Assembly: GCA_032250585.1 (NCBI GenBank)
Contig: JAVVFH010000152.1
Coordinates: 1 to 8,488, forward strand
Source of the DNA: JAVVFH01 sp032250585
GTDB taxonomy: Bacteria > Pseudomonadota > Gammaproteobacteria > Xanthomonadales > SZUA-36
Length of the DNA stretch: 8,488 nt
Reading direction: 5' to 3'
In this document: piece by piece, positions 6,748 through 8,488 of the stretch
How positions within the stretch are numbered: the stretch's first letter is position 1
Layout of the letters: the number at the start of each line of letters is the position of its first letter
The notes under the pieces: model-generated
Seen by the model: only the letters and a program-made list of their open reading frames with translations
The model's database searches: none
Told to the model about the DNA's origin: nothing
Made by a program: the position numbers and the translations under genes

Positions 6748-7335
6748 ATGAAAAACCGACTCATGTACGTCATGGGGGCATCGGGAAGCGGTAAAGACAG
6801 CCTGATGCGTTACGCCCGGGAAAAACTTGCCAGGCACCCCAATATCGTTTTCGCCCATCGCTATATCACTCGTCCTGCGGACGCCGGAGGAGAGAACCAT
6901 GTGTCGCTCTCCCCGGACGAATTCGCCTCGCGCGCGGCGGCCGGGCTATTCGCGCTTCATTGGCAGAGCCACGGCCATCATTACGGGATCGGCATCGAAA
7001 TCAACCAGTGGCTGGCAAACGGCGCGACCGTAATCGTGAACGGTTCACGCGAATATCTGCCCCACGTGGTCAGTCGCTATGGAGATGTGGTGCCGCTCTT
7101 GATCGAGGTTTCCCCGGACGTGCTCCGGGAACGGCTCCTGAGCCGGGGCCGCGAGACCAGAGAACAGGTCGAAAAACGATTGCAGCGTCACCAGGTTTTT
7201 GCAGACGCCTTCGTGGGCTGTCTCAAGGTCAATAACGACGGACAGCTTCACGAAGGTGGTGATACGTTGATTGGTCTCATCCTGCATTATTCCGTGAATG
7301 ACTGTTTACAGTCCGACATGTGTATTTGTTCATGA
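6748..7335 (+). CDS. phnN: Ribose 1,5-bisphosphate phosphokinase PhnN
   Basis: A 195-residue P-loop kinase (E. coli PhnN about 185) that phosphorylates ribose 1,5-bisphosphate to PRPP, the last step of the pathway. Walker A is GASGSGKDS (residues 10-18). RYITRPADAGGENHVSL (38-54) is the guanylate-kinase-like substrate region, followed by the HWQSHGHHYGI segment (71-81), NGSREYLP (98-105) and an arginine-rich lid RLLSRGRETREQVEKRL (129-145). Guanylate kinase is excluded by the HWQSHGHHYG and NGSR blocks and by the operon context. The start is chosen from GAGGGG at 6737-6742, five bases before the ATG; the gap after phnM is 9 bases. The last 15 or so residues (HYSVNDCLQSDMCICS) go beyond the usual end and look unconserved. 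Confidence 0.94.
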   Translation: MKNRLMYVMGASGSGKDSLMRYAREKLARHPNIVFAHRYITRPADAGGENHVSLSPDEFASRAAAGLFALHWQSHGHHYGIGIEINQWLANGATVIVNGSREYLPHVVSRYGDVVPLLIEVSPDVLRERLLSRGRETREQVEKRLQRHQVFADAFVGCLKVNNDGQLHEGGDTLIGLILHYSVNDCLQSDMCICS

Positions 7336-8201
7336 GCACACTGAACTCAGACATTCATCCAACATCCGGGGAAATTGATCCAGGACATGACACCTTGGAT
7401 GAGCCGAAGACACGGAACAACACCGATGGTTTGCGTTTAGTCTTGCTGGGAACGGGCGACGCCGGCGGTGTGCCGCTTTATGGCTGCCATTGTCCGGCCT
7501 GTGAACGGGCAAGGCTCGATCCGCGTTTCATTCGGCGGCCAAGCACGGCGCTTGTTGAAACAGGCGGAACACGACTCTTGATCGACGCGGGATTGACCGA
7601 TCTTGCCGAACGTTTCCCTGCGGGGACGCTATCATCGATCCTGCTCACCCACTATCATCCCGATCATGTTCAGGGTCTGTTTCACCTCCGATGGGGCATG
7701 GGGAAGCAGATTGATGTCTGGTCCCCTCCCGACCCGGAAGGTTGTGCCGATCTGTATAAAAACAGCGGATTGCTGAGGTTTCACTGGTTACAGAAATTCG
7801 AACCGACTCTGATGGGTGACGTGACGGTTACCCCTGTGCCGATGATTCATTCCAAAATAACCTTCGGCTACTGCCTAGAAGCAGGCGGTGCAAGGATTGC
7901 GTATCTTTGCGACACCATCGGCCTGCCGCCCGACAGCACGAAGTTTCTGAAGCAGTGGCGGCCTGATTGCATAGTCCTTGACTGTTGTTATCCACCCCAG
8001 GAAAGACCACCGCGCAATCACAACGATGTGAAACGCGCCCTGGAATGCGTGGACGTCATCGGAGCCCGGAAGGCGATCTTCATCCATTTGAGCCATGAAC
8101 TGGACCTGTGGCTGATGGAGCATGACAAGACCCTGGCCGGGCACATTCTCATTGGCTATGATGGATTGACCATCGATTTACCAGAACGTGGAAACGTCTG
8201 A
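7332..8201 (+). CDS. phnP: 5-phospho-alpha-D-ribosyl 1,2-cyclic phosphate phosphodiesterase PhnP
   Basis: A 289-residue metallo-beta-lactamase-fold phosphodiesterase (E. coli PhnP about 252). It opens the cyclic phosphate left by PhnJ to give ribose 1,5-bisphosphate. The structural zinc site is C52-x-C54-x2-C57 (GCHCPAC) with H255. The catalytic dinuclear metal site is H107, H109, D111, H112 (THYHPDH), H173 (MIHSK), D194 (CDTIG) and H252 (FIHLSH). About 33 residues precede the first conserved strand (LRLVLLGTGDAGG), an N-terminal extension relative to E. coli. I chose the ATG at 7332 because it makes the same ATGA overlap with the upstream stop used by most genes here. An in-frame ATG at 7320 would add four residues, and a TTG at 7431 would start at the conserved domain. 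No strong ribosome binding site decides among them. There is no phnO gene between phnN and phnP. Confidence 0.92.
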   Translation: MSTLNSDIHPTSGEIDPGHDTLDEPKTRNNTDGLRLVLLGTGDAGGVPLYGCHCPACERARLDPRFIRRPSTALVETGGTRLLIDAGLTDLAERFPAGTLSSILLTHYHPDHVQGLFHLRWGMGKQIDVWSPPDPEGCADLYKNSGLLRFHWLQKFEPTLMGDVTVTPVPMIHSKITFGYCLEAGGARIAYLCDTIGLPPDSTKFLKQWRPDCIVLDCCYPPQERPPRNHNDVKRALECVDVIGARKAIFIHLSHELDLWLMEHDKTLAGHILIGYDGLTIDLPERGNV

Positions 8202-8333
8202 TGAGAGTGGATCGCATGTTGTTTCAGAGGGGGTGACGGTGGCGTGAAGAAGGATATCAAACATGATTCGCATTCGTAACGTCCATGGTGCCCCCTATCT
8301 GCTTCTGCCAGTCTCGCCGTCATCATCATGTCC
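8202..8333. other. Non-coding junction between phnP and the hsdM remnant
   Basis: No convincing gene, promoter or intrinsic terminator is visible here. A possible restart (TGATG at 8199-8203) opens only an 11-codon frame ending at 8236. An AAGGA at 8250-8254 precedes an ATG at 8263, which opens a frame to the window edge, but most of it is antisense to the hsdM remnant. I see no GC-rich hairpin followed by a run of T that could end the phn transcript, and I recognise no insertion-sequence end. Confidence 0.5.
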
Positions 8334-8488
8334 TCAGATCAGGCCGAAGAAACCCTGGCGCACCTTATCGTGGCCAAGCACCTTGGCAAACTTGAGCAGC
8401 AGTGAGCCGGAGCCGCAGGCCGGGTCATACACCTTGTTAACCTCACTCTTGCCGACCACGGTGATGCGGGCCAGGAGTTCGGAAACCT
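8334..8488 (-). pseudogene. hsdM: Truncated type I restriction-modification DNA methyltransferase (HsdM-like), 3' remnant
   Basis: On the minus strand an open frame enters from the right edge and ends at a TGA at 8334-8336. It gives about 50 residues: VSELLARITVVGKSEV, then NKVYDPACGSGSLLLKFAK, then a tail ending GFFGLI. DPACGSGSLL is methyltransferase motif I, the SAM-binding loop of HsdM N6-adenine methylases, and the flanking VGK...VYDP and VRQGFFG are typical of type I M subunits. In intact HsdM the chain continues GxE-x-N and reaches the NPPF catalytic motif some tens of residues later. Here it stops two residues after GFFG, so the catalytic motif and the whole C-terminal half are missing. 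I found no continuation in other frames to the left. The N-terminal part would lie to the right. The protein cannot be an active methylase unless the rest was moved elsewhere. Confidence 0.82.

Noticed and set aside
7300..7330. Possible promoter for phnP (TTTACA at 7305-7310 and an AT-rich stretch after it)
   Set aside because: No -10-like hexamer lies at the right distance (the AT-rich TATTTG is only about 11 bases away), and the ATGA coupling makes a separate promoter unnecessary.

Overview
The window is almost entirely one phosphonate-degradation (carbon-phosphorus lyase, phn) operon on the + strand, followed at the right edge by a broken restriction-modification gene on the opposite strand. 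Read from the left, it holds the 3' end of one phosphonate ABC permease gene (phnE1), a complete second permease gene (phnE2), then phnG, phnH, phnI, phnJ, phnK, phnL, phnM, phnN and phnP. All were recognised from their protein sequences. The nine catalytic and accessory genes run from 952 to 8201 with almost no non-coding DNA between them.

The genes form one pathway. PhnE1 and PhnE2 (with PhnC and PhnD, presumably encoded to the left) import phosphonate. By the established Escherichia coli scheme, PhnI with PhnG, PhnH and PhnL attaches the phosphonate to C1 of ribose from ATP. PhnM removes pyrophosphate. The iron-sulfur radical enzyme PhnJ cleaves the C-P bond to a hydrocarbon and a 5-phosphoribosyl 1,2-cyclic phosphate. 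PhnP opens the cyclic phosphate and PhnN phosphorylates the product to PRPP. PhnK is an ABC ATPase that docks on the PhnGHIJ core. The catalytic residues I could check in PhnI, PhnJ, PhnK, PhnL, PhnM, PhnN and PhnP are present, so the pathway looks functional.

Differences from the E. coli operon are two adjacent permease genes, no phnF regulator between phnE and phnG, no phnO acetyltransferase between phnN and phnP, and a four-cysteine (zinc-ribbon-like) insert near the N terminus of PhnK. Six gene pairs share an ATGA stop/start overlap, which points to one polycistronic, translationally coupled mRNA. Its promoter lies left of the window.

After phnP there are about 130 bases with no convincing gene or terminator. 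Then comes the 3' end of a minus-strand hsdM-like DNA methyltransferase that stops just after its SAM-binding motif, so it is a truncated remnant. This junction suggests a rearrangement boundary, often seen where accessory gene blocks meet.

Base composition is moderately GC-rich (high fifties per cent by eye, not computed), with good AGGAG-type ribosome binding sites and Gram-negative-style phn proteins. A proteobacterium is likely, but I cannot name the genus. I found no RNA genes, CRISPR array or intact mobile element, and no undescribed system: the content is a known pathway with some uncommon details.
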